Assembly (NCBI GenBank): GCA_039931435.1
Contig: JBDTRY010000114.1
Location: 1 to 11,303 of the forward strand
Reading direction: 5' to 3'
Length of the DNA: 11,303 nt
DNA from: JBDTRY01 sp039931435
Lineage (GTDB): Bacteria; Acidobacteriota; Thermoanaerobaculia; Gp7-AA8
A program made the translations under genes and the position numbers. The notes beneath the pieces are model-generated. The model was not told the origin of the DNA. It worked only from the letters and a program-made list of their open reading frames with translations, and ran no database searches. This document shows, in pieces, positions 1 through 6,673 of the stretch. Every line of letters starts with the position of its first letter. Position 1 is the first letter of the stretch.

Positions 1-297
1 GTTGAATCTCCAGAGCCGACCTCACAGGACGCCATGTGAGTCTCTTACAAGCGTCGAGTGAAGGATCTCTTCCACCTTCCCGGTCGCCAGCCCATTCCTC
101 GTTGAAGAGATCCTTCGGTCGCTGCGCTCCCTCGGGATGACAAGCGCCCTGTGTGAGGTTTTTACTAGCGGTGGAACGGCGCAGGCGCTTCGCTTTGGCC
201 CCTGTCCTCCTGCCGCACCCTGCGTCGCGACAATCAACCATCGTGTTAGTCTTTGGCGAGTTTCCAGCCCGCGGCGAGGAGGGTGGTGGTCGATTCC
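1..297. other. Non-coding 5' spacer with REP-like repeats
   Basis: I see no convincing gene here; open frames on both strands are compositionally driven and show no family features. The left half is taken up by the inverted pair of repeat units described separately (49-141). The stretch after about 142 holds nothing I recognise up to the BFD-like gene. No clear sigma-70 promoter was found for the downstream genes. Confidence 0.6.
49..141. repeat. REP-like inverted repeat pair (BIME-like)
   Basis: GAAGGATCTCTTC at 60-72 and its exact reverse complement GAAGAGATCCTTC at 104-116 form a perfect 13-bp inverted repeat separated by 31 bases. The left unit extends outward: 49-72 matches the reverse complement of 3141-3164 at 23 of 24 positions. 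The right unit continues to a GGGATGAC end at 134-141, recalling the GATGAC that closes the unit at 3168-3173. Head-to-head short units in an intergenic spacer are the layout of REP/BIME elements; calling it a REP family is an inference from three copies in one window. Confidence 0.65.
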
Positions 298-522
298 ATG
301 GAAGATTCCTACGTCACGCATCCGGCCCTGCGCGCACTGCGCACGATCTGCCGCTGCAACAACATCAAACATCGCACTGTCGAGCGGGCCATCCGTGCCG
401 GCGCCTTCACCGTTTCTGCCGTGGCAGCAGCGACGACGGCCACGACCGGGGAATGCGGTGGAACCTGTACGTCCACGGTCATCGATCTCATCGAAGAGAT
501 CATGAATGAGGACGCGGGCTGA
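298..522 (+). CDS. BFD-like [2Fe-2S]-binding domain protein
   Basis: A 74-residue protein that is nearly all one BFD-like [2Fe-2S] domain, the fold of bacterioferritin-associated ferredoxin and of the cluster modules in NirB and related oxidoreductases. Seen: a CRCN motif (Cys18, Cys20) followed by the typical helix pattern with AIRAGA, then ECGGTC (Cys53, Cys57) and a C-terminal helix. The first pair (CxC) is canonical, but the second pair is spaced CxxxC rather than the usual CxxC, so cluster ligation may differ. I chose the ATG at 298 because the domain starts just after it; a purine-rich GAGGAGGG lies at 276-283, a rather long 14 bases away. GTG codons at 283 and 286 or a TTG at 253 are alternatives. 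It probably serves as a small electron carrier or cluster protein; the partner is unknown. It lies 71 bases upstream of the ArsC/Spx-like selenoprotein. Confidence 0.75.
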   Translation: MEDSYVTHPALRALRTICRCNNIKHRTVERAIRAGAFTVSAVAAATTATTGECGGTCTSTVIDLIEEIMNEDAG

Positions 523-581
523 GCCGGTCGGTGGCCGTCTGAGCGATAATCGTCTGTGCCCTGTCCCGTCCTGACGGCGCC

Positions 582-587
582 GAGGTG
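582..587 (+). promoter_or_regulatory. Ribosome binding site deciding the start of the selenoprotein gene
   Basis: GAGGTG ends six bases before the ATG at 594. This good Shine-Dalgarno match at proper spacing supports initiation at 594, upstream of the in-frame TGA, rather than at the internal GTG at 678. Confidence 0.6.
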
Positions 588-593
588 TGGCAG

Positions 594-947
594 ATGAAGA
601 CCATACGAGCAGAGATTTATCTGAAGCCGACATGAACGAGTTGCCGCAAAGCGGTAACTTACCTGGAAGGTAAGAATGTGGAACTGGAGAGACATGACCT
701 GGCCAAGGATCCCCCGTCCAGAGAACTGCTCCGGAGACTGATCGATGAGAATCATCTCGAGCGCTTTCTGAACCGGCGCAGCCCGGCGTACAAAGAACTG
801 GGCCTCGACCAACGAAGGTTGACGAAAAGCGAAGCCATCGAACTGATGCTCGAGGAACCAAACCTCATTCGTCGCCCGATCGTCATCGTCCGAGGCCGGG
901 CGGTCTTCGGCTTCGATCCCGAGGAGTACGATCAGATCGCGCGATGA
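594..947 (+). CDS. ArsC/Spx-family selenoprotein (UxxC), TGA at 633-635 read as Sec
   Basis: Read through the single in-frame TGA (codon 14), this is a 117-residue ArsC/Spx/YffB-family protein of normal family length. The N-terminal strand and active site read IYLKPT-U-TSCRKAVTYLE. Spx and related proteins have CTSCRKA here, so the TGA sits exactly on the redox cysteine and gives UxxC (Sec14, Cys17). The rest is intact: HDLAKDPPSRELL, the NRRSPAYKELGL segment, and the family RRP with cis-Pro (Arg93-Pro95) followed by a FGFDPEEY end. A good ribosome site precedes ATG 594, and candidate SECIS stem-loops directly follow the TGA. The stop overlaps the next start codon (ATGA). Expected role: a thiol/selenol oxidoreductase or arsenate-reductase-like enzyme in the cytoplasm; the substrate is unknown. 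The rival reading is a nonsense mutation of a TGC/TGT codon leaving a pseudogene. No selenocysteine machinery is in the window to settle it. Confidence 0.75.
639..674 (+). promoter_or_regulatory. Candidate bacterial SECIS stem-loop(s)
   Basis: Two overlapping hairpins lie just downstream of the TGA at 633-635. Hairpin A: arms 639-647 and 651-659, nine pairs including one G-U, with an AAA loop. Hairpin B: arms CTTACC (658-663) and GGTAAG (669-674), six perfect pairs, with loop TGGAA. Hairpin B fits the bacterial SECIS consensus as I know it: an apical loop 28 bases after the UGA and a G in the first two loop positions. Hairpin A is stronger but its loop is only 12 bases from the UGA and has no G. 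They share two bases, so they cannot both be fully formed. SelB recognition is inferred, not shown. Confidence 0.5.
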
Positions 948-1237
948 GCAACGCCACCCTTACGACCCTCTTCCCGCTGCTGTCCCTGGTGGCAATGCTC
1001 TGGGTGCTCTGGAGTGACTCAATCAGGCAGGGACGCACACCAGCGGCCTTTTACATACTGCGCGCCCTCATCTTTCTGGCATTGTCCGGGGTCATGCTCT
1101 TCAACATGTTCAATTACTCGCGAGCCTATTCGACGGGCTCGAAAGCGCTGGTCATTCTTTCGGCGATCACTGGAGTGGCCGGCGCGGGTTATTTCTTGGG
1201 CAAGGCGAAATTGGCCGGGGACAGGAAAAATTCATGA
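944..1237 (+). CDS. Small three-helix membrane protein, unknown function
   Basis: A 97-residue hydrophobic protein with three predicted membrane segments at about residues 6-23, 37-56 and 68-86, a short charged loop (SDSIRQGRTP) after the first helix, and a basic C-terminal tail (KAKLAGDRKNS). I recognise no family. Its ATG overlaps the stop of the ArsC/Spx-like gene in an ATGA, and no properly spaced Shine-Dalgarno is visible (GAGGAG lies 17 bases away). Translation is therefore probably coupled to the upstream gene, and expression would depend on ribosomes passing the TGA at 633. The tight coupling suggests a shared process, but what that is cannot be read from the sequence. Confidence 0.7.
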   Translation: MSNATLTTLFPLLSLVAMLWVLWSDSIRQGRTPAAFYILRALIFLALSGVMLFNMFNYSRAYSTGSKALVILSAITGVAGAGYFLGKAKLAGDRKNS

Positions 1238-1255
1238 ACAGGTGCGCGAGGCGGC

Positions 1256-2296
1256 GTGACTGACAAAAGCAAGCCGGCGCAGCCAGCCTCCGTGCTTCCC
1301 GACTCCTCCTATGCCGGGAAACTCTTTCCTCACGAGATTGCTGCGGCTCTCTACGTCCTCGCAGGGTTCGTCATGCTGGAGCGGCTTCCCGTCACCTATC
1401 CTCGATCGGCAATCGTCCTCGGGTCGCTCCTGCCCTCGAGCGCCGTCTTCGTCATTGGCGCCGCGGTAATACTTCTGCGCCGGCGCCTGCGGAAGCCGGC
1501 GATGAAGAGCGGCCCTTCTGTGCGCGACGAACTGATCCTCCTTGCCCGAGCCCTGATCGTTCTCATCCCCACGCTGTCGATCCATTTCCTTCTGAAGAGC
1601 TTTATCCATCTGATGAACGGCAAGAACTGGGACCACCAGTTGTACGCACTCGATCAGACCATCCACTTCGGATTCAGTCCGAGCCGCTTCTTCACCGCTC
1701 TTTTCGCTAATCCGTTTCTTCTGGCAGTTGTGGATATCGTCTATTCGAATCTCTATTTTGTTGTCGTCGTGACGTATACGGCAATTCTGCTGACGTTACC
1801 GCCGGTTTCCAGACGGTTGGCCTTCGCCTCGTCCTATACGACCATCTGGATCGTGGGAAGTATTCTCTATCTGACGATTCCTTCGTGGGGTCCGGTCTTC
1901 GTCTTTTCTTCTGATTTTCAGCAGACGCTCTCGTATATGCCGCTGACCATGAAGGTGCAACGGACGCTCTTTCAGGAGCTGTATTCGCTGATCGCTCACC
2001 CTCTCGCGCCGCGCGTGATCAAGTTCGGGTCCGTGGCGGCTTTTCCGAGCATGCACCTGGCGGTTACCTCCCTCTTTACCCTGGCCAGTTATCGGATCTC
2101 GAGGCGGTGGTTCCTCCTCAATCTCTTTATGGTGACGCTGATGGTCATCGGCTCGATCGTCAGCGGCTATCATTACCTTATCGATGATTACGCCGGGTGC
2201 CTGATCGCCGCCGGCGTCTGGTTTCTCTCTCTCCGACTATTCGAGCGCCGCGGGACAGAGCTTTCCGCGGGAAACCCGGCAGCCATGGACCACTGA
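1256..2296 (+). CDS. PAP2_3-type membrane phosphatase/transferase
   Basis: A 346-residue polytopic membrane protein of the PAP2 superfamily, closest in layout to the PAP2_3 (Aur1/inositol-phosphorylceramide-synthase-like) branch. Catalytic motifs near the C-terminus: AFPSMHLA with His267 (equivalent of PSGH) and GYHYLIDDYAG with nucleophile His306 and Asp310 (HxxxD). The classic first motif (KxxxxxxRP) is not evident, as is usual for PAP2_3 members. An ALDQTIHFGFSPSRFF segment (about 131-146) also resembles that branch. About six or more hydrophobic segments are visible, for example near 27-43, 52-74, 93-115, 155-180, 195-212 and 284-325. Expected to dephosphorylate or transfer phospho-head-groups on lipids in the membrane; the substrate is unknown. 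The start is a GTG 18 bases after the preceding stop with a weak ribosome site, so the exact start is uncertain. Confidence 0.85.
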   Translation: MTDKSKPAQPASVLPDSSYAGKLFPHEIAAALYVLAGFVMLERLPVTYPRSAIVLGSLLPSSAVFVIGAAVILLRRRLRKPAMKSGPSVRDELILLARALIVLIPTLSIHFLLKSFIHLMNGKNWDHQLYALDQTIHFGFSPSRFFTALFANPFLLAVVDIVYSNLYFVVVVTYTAILLTLPPVSRRLAFASSYTTIWIVGSILYLTIPSWGPVFVFSSDFQQTLSYMPLTMKVQRTLFQELYSLIAHPLAPRVIKFGSVAAFPSMHLAVTSLFTLASYRISRRWFLLNLFMVTLMVIGSIVSGYHYLIDDYAGCLIAAGVWFLSLRLFERRGTELSAGNPAAMDH

Positions 2297-2366
2297 TCGG
2301 ACAGGACGCGTTCCGGCGCACGCGCCCAGCACATCTCCCTGCTACACTCGCCCCCGAGGACCTGCC

Positions 2367-3065
2367 GTGTTGCCGTTACCCAGAGTTGCCCTGCTGGCGT
2401 TCGTTGCCGTGATCACGATGGTGAATCCCCTGGCGGTGATTCCTCAGTTTGTGGCCATCACTCATGGAGTGAACAGGAGGGTGCGCGCTCAGGTGGCGCT
2501 GATTGCGGGAATGGCCACCACGGCTGTGTTGCTCGTGTTCCTGCTCTTCGGCAACTACGTGTTCCGGCTCTTCGGAATCACGGTTCCGGCGTTCCAGATC
2601 ATGGGAGGAATCATCTTTCTGTCCAGCGCGCTGCGCACCCTCGTCGAGGATGAAAACAGCATCCGCACCGTACGGCGCAGCCCCTCGGATCAGGAGACCG
2701 CCGATGCCGAGATCGATCCTTCCCTTCGCGTCGCTGATCCCGAGGTCGACGCTGCCTCCATTGCGGTCGTTCCATTGGCGATCCCCATGTTGTCAGGCCC
2801 GGGAGCCATTACCTCGGTGATGGTGCTGGTCAATCTCTATGGCACGTTCGCCCAGAAACTGGCACTGATCACGGCCATCGTTGCCGTGGGCATGTGCTCC
2901 TACCTCGTCCTGCTGGCGGCCATCCCGCTGTCACGTCTGATCGGTGATCGGGGACGTCTGATTTTTTCCAAGATCATGGCCCTGCTCCTCGGAGCCATCG
3001 GCGTCCAGTTCATGGTCAATGGCATCCGCCCGCTGATGATCGAGATGATCAAGGCCGGGCAGTGA
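2367..3065 (+). CDS. marC: MarC-family integral membrane protein
   Basis: A 232-residue MarC (UPF0056) family inner-membrane protein. Family hallmarks: NPLAVIPQF near residues 20-28, PLAIPMLSGPGAI near 136-148 and GVQFMVNGI near 212-220, with about six hydrophobic helices. A longer than usual charged, presumably loop segment (about 92-128) separates the two halves and makes it slightly longer than typical members. The molecular role of the family is unresolved; early links to multiple antibiotic resistance in E. coli were not upheld, so no drug function should be assumed. I chose the GTG at 2367 because GAGGA (2356-2360) lies six bases upstream. It sits 70 bases after the PAP2 gene and may be co-transcribed. 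A perfect 5-bp hairpin with loop GGA (3066-3078) lies immediately after its stop but has no T-run. Confidence 0.88.
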   Translation: MLPLPRVALLAFVAVITMVNPLAVIPQFVAITHGVNRRVRAQVALIAGMATTAVLLVFLLFGNYVFRLFGITVPAFQIMGGIIFLSSALRTLVEDENSIRTVRRSPSDQETADAEIDPSLRVADPEVDAASIAVVPLAIPMLSGPGAITSVMVLVNLYGTFAQKLALITAIVAVGMCSYLVLLAAIPLSRLIGDRGRLIFSKIMALLLGAIGVQFMVNGIRPLMIEMIKAGQ

Positions 3066-3137
3066 GCGAGGGACTCGCGATGCCCGAAGTCTTCGAACGT
3101 TCCAATGTTCGGAGGTTCCTTTGAGCAACCGGGAAAA

Positions 3138-3173
3138 CTAGAAGAGATCCTTCTCTCGACGCTTCTAGATGAC
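3138..3173 (+). repeat. REP-like unit related to the left-edge repeats
   Basis: Starts with CTAGAAG (3138-3144) and pairs with CTTCTAG (3162-3168), a perfect 7-bp inverted repeat, then ends GATGAC. Bases 3141-3153 (GAAGAGATCCTTC) are identical to 104-116. Bases 3141-3164 match the reverse complement of 49-72 with a single mismatch. So three copies of this core occur in the window, all intergenic. Confidence 0.65.
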
Positions 3174-3197
3174 ACGGCTCGAAGGGCGTGAAGGAGC

Positions 3198-3293
3198 GGC
3201 GGCATCCTGCCGCCTGGAACGGCGGCTTCCAGCCGCCGCGGGACGAGAGCGGGCGGCGCGGGACGCCGCCCGTCCAGACGCCTGGAAGGCGTC
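3198..3293. repeat. Cluster of four GC-rich hairpins (REP-like)
   Basis: Four back-to-back perfect stems. H1 3198-3214: GGCGGCA / TGCCGCC with loop TCC. H2 3220-3238: CGGCGGCT / AGCCGCCG with loop TCC. H3 3251-3271: GGGCGGCG / CGCCGCCC with loop CGGGA, itself flanked by GGAC/GTCC (3241-3244, 3272-3275). H4 3277-3293: GACGCCT / AGGCGTC with loop GGA. H1 and H2 are near-identical units. H4 carries CTGGAAG, the reverse complement of the CTTCCAG core of H2. The cluster could stall or terminate convergent transcription or be a REP array; no T-tract supports a standard intrinsic terminator. Confidence 0.65.
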
Positions 3294-3418
3294 GCTCCAT
3301 TGCGTTACTGACGATCAGGTAGTGTCTCCCGCTTCAACGGTGCTTGCCCCGTTCTCCCGCTCAGGATTACACTTTTTAATACCCGATCCTGTTGAGCACC
3401 GGAGCGCTGCTTTCGAGT

Positions 3419-6400
3419 TCACGCCGATACCGTTGTCTCCACCTTCACCACTTCGTCACGCTCGTCGTCGACGTACCAGAGGACGCCCTCGCATGGTTTC
3501 GAGGTGATCTTCGAAACTGCTGCGCAATAACGGCGTACCTGCTCCCGGTCTCGTTCCAGGCGGCCGGGGTCGCTCCTCCCGCTCTTATAGTCGACGACCA
3601 CATACCGATCACCGACGAGAAGCAGCCGGTCGATCCGCCCGGTGAGCATGTCTCCCTGTTCCGTAGCGAAGAAGACCGGAAACTCCCGCCCCACCGTCTG
3701 CGCCGTCATCAGGGTCTTGAAAAATGGTGTGCCGGAAAGCGTTACGGCCCGCTGGCGCACCCGAGCTTTTGTCGCCGAATCCACCTGCTGCTCTATCGAG
3801 AGCTTCTCGAGAAGCGGAGCGAGGGAGGTCTGCCGGCCATCCCAGATCTCCAACAGGCGATGAAGCAGGATGCCCCCTGACTTGTTTCGGGCGGCTTGTC
3901 TACGCGCGGCCGTCTTCGCGGGCGTCAGTGGCACGGGCAGGGCGGGGGTCTCCTCCGGAGCCGTGAACTCCTCATGCTCATTGGCCATCTCTTCGATGGT
4001 GCGGCTGACGGCCCGACTGCCTGGACGCAAAGTTCCGATGGCGCCCGGAACCCTTTCGAATGCCGCCCTGACCGGCGCACCAAAACCAACTCCGAGTTCC
4101 TGGACGGTTCGCAACTCCGAGGATTCGAATCGCGCTTCCATCGTCTTCGGCTCGAATTGAAAAATTCGCTCCAGACATTTCCAGAACTCCGACCTGCGGT
4201 CGTCACTGTCGGTGACGAATACCACGTCCGATCGAGCCCGCGTCACGGCCACGTAGAACAGACGGTCCAGCTCGGCCTCCAGTCTCTGCTTTCCGATTTC
4301 CTGAAGTGCCTGACCGTCTGATTGACGGAAGGAAGCCCCGAGCGGAGCCAGCCGTCCGGTGAATATCAGCGTCCGTGGATCATCGATGGCGAAGAGCCGG
4401 ATAGGCTCATTCTTCATCGCCGATGAAAGATCAGGAAGGATGACCGTGTCGAATTCCAGCCCCTTGGCACCGTGAACGGTCATGATGTTCACGGCGTTCT
4501 GCTTTTCGTCGATGACCGTCGGCTCGGCCTCGGCACGCTCACCGCGGCGTCTCGTGATCTCGTCGACGAACTGGCCGAGTGCTCCGCCCACGCGGATATC
4601 GAACTCCAGGGCAATGTCCCGGATGCCCTGGAGATGGAGCAGCGATCGGGAACCGTCGGCGAGTGCCGCGTACATGACTTCGATTTCTGTCTCGCGAAGA
4701 ATGGTGTCGATCAGAGCGGACACGGACAGATTGCGGGCCAGGCCGGAGTAGCGGCGGATCGAGCTGAGAAATGTCTCGAATGCCTGGCTCCGAGTGCCGG
4801 TCTCCCTGGCGAAGTAGTGCCTGACGATTTCCAGATCACTGAGCGCAAAGTACGGAGAGCGCGCTGCAGAGATGAGCGCCGAGTCGTCGAACGGGTAGGC
4901 GATGGCCCGGAGGATGGCCATGAGATCGACCGCGGCCCGGCGCAGCAGGAAGGCCCGCGACGGTGGCAGCACGTAGGGAATCCCATAGAGGTCGAACGTC
5001 TCCAGATATAACTCAACGTTCGTGAGCTTGCGAAAAAGCAAGGCGAATCCGCGAAAGTCCTCCGCGCCTTCCGCGACCCGGGACTGGATCCACCTGGCGA
5101 TTGTGTGGGCCTGGCGTTCGTCACCGTTTCCGGCGTCGGCCGGGGTGGTCCTGAGAAAGGTCAGGCGCGCGTCAAGCGGTCCAGTCAGACTCCGCTTCCT
5201 CGCCGTGAGGGCTTCGTAACCGGGTCGGGCCACGTTCGCCGTCGAAGGAACCGAGAACAATTCTTCGAACATGGTATTGAGGTCGGCCACCAGTGGAGCG
5301 TCGCTTCGATACTGATCGGTGAGTACCCGCCGCTCGGCGCCTTCCTCGACGAATCGGTTGGAGAGCTCCTGGTAGGTTTCGGGATCGGCACGGCGGAACG
5401 AGTAGATGGATTGCTTGGGGTCACCGACGAGAACCGTGCGTCCCGGAACGATGCCTCCTGCATAGTCCCGCGCCAGTTTCTCGACGATGTGCGCTTGCAC
5501 GCGATCCGTATCCTGGAACTCGTCGATGAACAGATAATCGAAACGCTTTCGGACCTGCTCGAGAATCTCCCCATTCTCCAGGAGAGCGTCGGTTCGGAAG
5601 AGCAGATCGTCGAAGTCCGCGATGCCTCTTCGCTGCTTCTCGGCCTCGGAGAAGGTAATGAAGCGCCGGGTCAGAGCGCGCAAGGCCACTGCCGCCCGGT
5701 GGCTGGCGAAGCGCTGGACGATGCTTGGATCATTCTTCTCGCCGCGCAGAAAGCGCATGTGCAGCTTGAACGATTTCGTCTTTCCGAGGTGAACACTGTC
5801 CAACGCCAGCGCTACGGGCTCGAAGTATTCCGACCATTGATCGAGCGTTCCTTCTCGAGGGGGGCGATGCTCTCGCAGGTACGAGAGGACCTCGATGGCC
5901 GATGGGTCCCGCAGCTCGGAGAGCCGCTCTGGATCCGCCTCGCGGATGTCATCGAGCACCCGGAGGATGTCCGGTTCCGCATCTTCGATGGTGCCCAGGG
6001 TGTAGCTGTCGTCCGCGATGAGATCCCGCTTGCGAACGAATTCAAGAATGAGCGATTGCACAGCATCCAGACGGCCGAAATGGTGAAGGGCGACCTCCCA
6101 TTCGGCGATCACCGAATCGGACGCATGCGCCCTGGTCTCTTCACGGAACCAATCCGCGAAAATCTCGTCGTAGATCCGCTCCTGTTCGAAAGAGTGCACG
6201 ATCGTGAACTGGGGGTTGAGGCCGGCCTCCAGCGGATAGAGCCGGAGAAGCCGCTGGCAGAAGGCGTGAATGGTCTGCGATTGAAATCGATCGAGCTGCT
6301 GGAAATGGCGCTCCCAGGAGACGCGGCAGCGCTCCCGTAGGTGTACCGGAACGATAAAGATGGGATTTTCGGCGGGCCAGCGAGGCACGTCTTCCAACAT

Positions 6401-6673
6401 CGTCTGATGAAGAGAGGTGATGGCCTCGCGGACGCGTGCGGCAATCTCGCCGGCGGCCTTCTCCGTGAACGTAACCAGCACGATTCGCTCCGCGGACAGA
6501 TCGGGTTCCTCCATGAGAATCGACAGAAGTTCGCAGACGATGCTTGTGGTCTTGCCCGTTCCGGCTCCGGCCTCGATGACGAGAGCGCGGCGGCCCGACA
6601 CCACCGGCGGCTGCGTTGCGATCGGAGCGTCACCGAACGGCAGGCGCTGTTGGAGCGGGGTACCGCTCTTCAT
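3419..6673 (-). CDS. addA: AddA-like ATP-dependent helicase/nuclease subunit
   Basis: A 1084-residue UvrD/RecB-like SF1 helicase fused to a RecB-type nuclease, the AddA architecture, acting with AddB to resect double-strand breaks before RecA loading. Helicase motifs in order: Walker A GAGTGKTT (36-43), TFTEKAA (68-74), QTIHAFC (from 134), Walker B IDEFQDTD (383-390), GDPKQSIYSFRRA (417-429), TDQYRSD (452-458), MTVHGAKGLEF (731-741) and LFYVAVTRAR (805-814). C-terminal nuclease: His938 in LLHRLLE, GREFPV (Glu997), GRID (Asp1015), DYKSG (Asp1028, Lys1030) and a QVRRY motif (Gln1045 to Tyr1049). All catalytic positions look intact. The ATG at 6673 overlaps the addB stop as ATGA, favouring coupled translation; a GTG at 6682 would add three residues. 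RecB is the main alternative, but the AddB-like partner with its own nuclease argues for AddAB. Confidence 0.88.
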   Translation of the reverse strand: MKSGTPLQQRLPFGDAPIATQPPVVSGRRALVIEAGAGTGKTTSIVCELLSILMEEPDLSAERIVLVTFTEKAAGEIAARVREAITSLHQTMLEDVPRWPAENPIFIVPVHLRERCRVSWERHFQQLDRFQSQTIHAFCQRLLRLYPLEAGLNPQFTIVHSFEQERIYDEIFADWFREETRAHASDSVIAEWEVALHHFGRLDAVQSLILEFVRKRDLIADDSYTLGTIEDAEPDILRVLDDIREADPERLSELRDPSAIEVLSYLREHRPPREGTLDQWSEYFEPVALALDSVHLGKTKSFKLHMRFLRGEKNDPSIVQRFASHRAAVALRALTRRFITFSEAEKQRRGIADFDDLLFRTDALLENGEILEQVRKRFDYLFIDEFQDTDRVQAHIVEKLARDYAGGIVPGRTVLVGDPKQSIYSFRRADPETYQELSNRFVEEGAERRVLTDQYRSDAPLVADLNTMFEELFSVPSTANVARPGYEALTARKRSLTGPLDARLTFLRTTPADAGNGDERQAHTIARWIQSRVAEGAEDFRGFALLFRKLTNVELYLETFDLYGIPYVLPPSRAFLLRRAAVDLMAILRAIAYPFDDSALISAARSPYFALSDLEIVRHYFARETGTRSQAFETFLSSIRRYSGLARNLSVSALIDTILRETEIEVMYAALADGSRSLLHLQGIRDIALEFDIRVGGALGQFVDEITRRRGERAEAEPTVIDEKQNAVNIMTVHGAKGLEFDTVILPDLSSAMKNEPIRLFAIDDPRTLIFTGRLAPLGASFRQSDGQALQEIGKQRLEAELDRLFYVAVTRARSDVVFVTDSDDRRSEFWKCLERIFQFEPKTMEARFESSELRTVQELGVGFGAPVRAAFERVPGAIGTLRPGSRAVSRTIEEMANEHEEFTAPEETPALPVPLTPAKTAARRQAARNKSGGILLHRLLEIWDGRQTSLAPLLEKLSIEQQVDSATKARVRQRAVTLSGTPFFKTLMTAQTVGREFPVFFATEQGDMLTGRIDRLLLVGDRYVVVDYKSGRSDPGRLERDREQVRRYCAAVSKITSKPCEGVLWYVDDERDEVVKVETTVSA

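Larger units (their letters stand above)
3066..3418. other. Convergent intergenic region
   Basis: This 353-base gap lies between the ends of the convergent marC and addA genes. It holds a GCGAG/CTCGC hairpin right after the marC stop (3066-3078), a CGAAC/GTTCG hairpin near 3094-3111, a REP-like unit (3138-3173) and a run of four GC-rich hairpins (3198-3293). I found no canonical intrinsic terminator with a T-tract for either gene and no supportable coding frame. The region 3300-3418 shows nothing I recognise. Confidence 0.6.

Noticed and set aside
137..509. Two other plus-strand frames overlapping the BFD-like gene
   Set aside because: They show no motifs, whereas the third frame carries the CxC...CxxxC cluster domain.
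545..550. GATAAT as a -10 box for the selenoprotein gene
   Set aside because: It has one mismatch and no -35 match at a usable distance; too weak to annotate.
22..861. Long minus-strand open frame (279 residues)
   Set aside because: It is antisense to the BFD-like and ArsC-like genes, low-complexity and arginine-rich, with no family features; a GC-driven shadow.
678..947. Short ORF starting at the internal GTG 678 as an independent 89-residue gene or truncated ArsC
   Set aside because: The frame upstream encodes the missing N-terminal half of the same fold with a good ribosome site at 582-587; only a TGA on the redox-Cys position separates them.
3198..3293. CRISPR array or intrinsic terminator
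   Set aside because: Units are adjacent palindromes of different sequence with no regular spacers, and no T-tract follows any stem.
5105..6340. Plus-strand open frame of 411 residues opposite addA
   Set aside because: It lies fully antisense to the helicase motifs of addA and has no recognisable domain; shadow of a high-GC gene.
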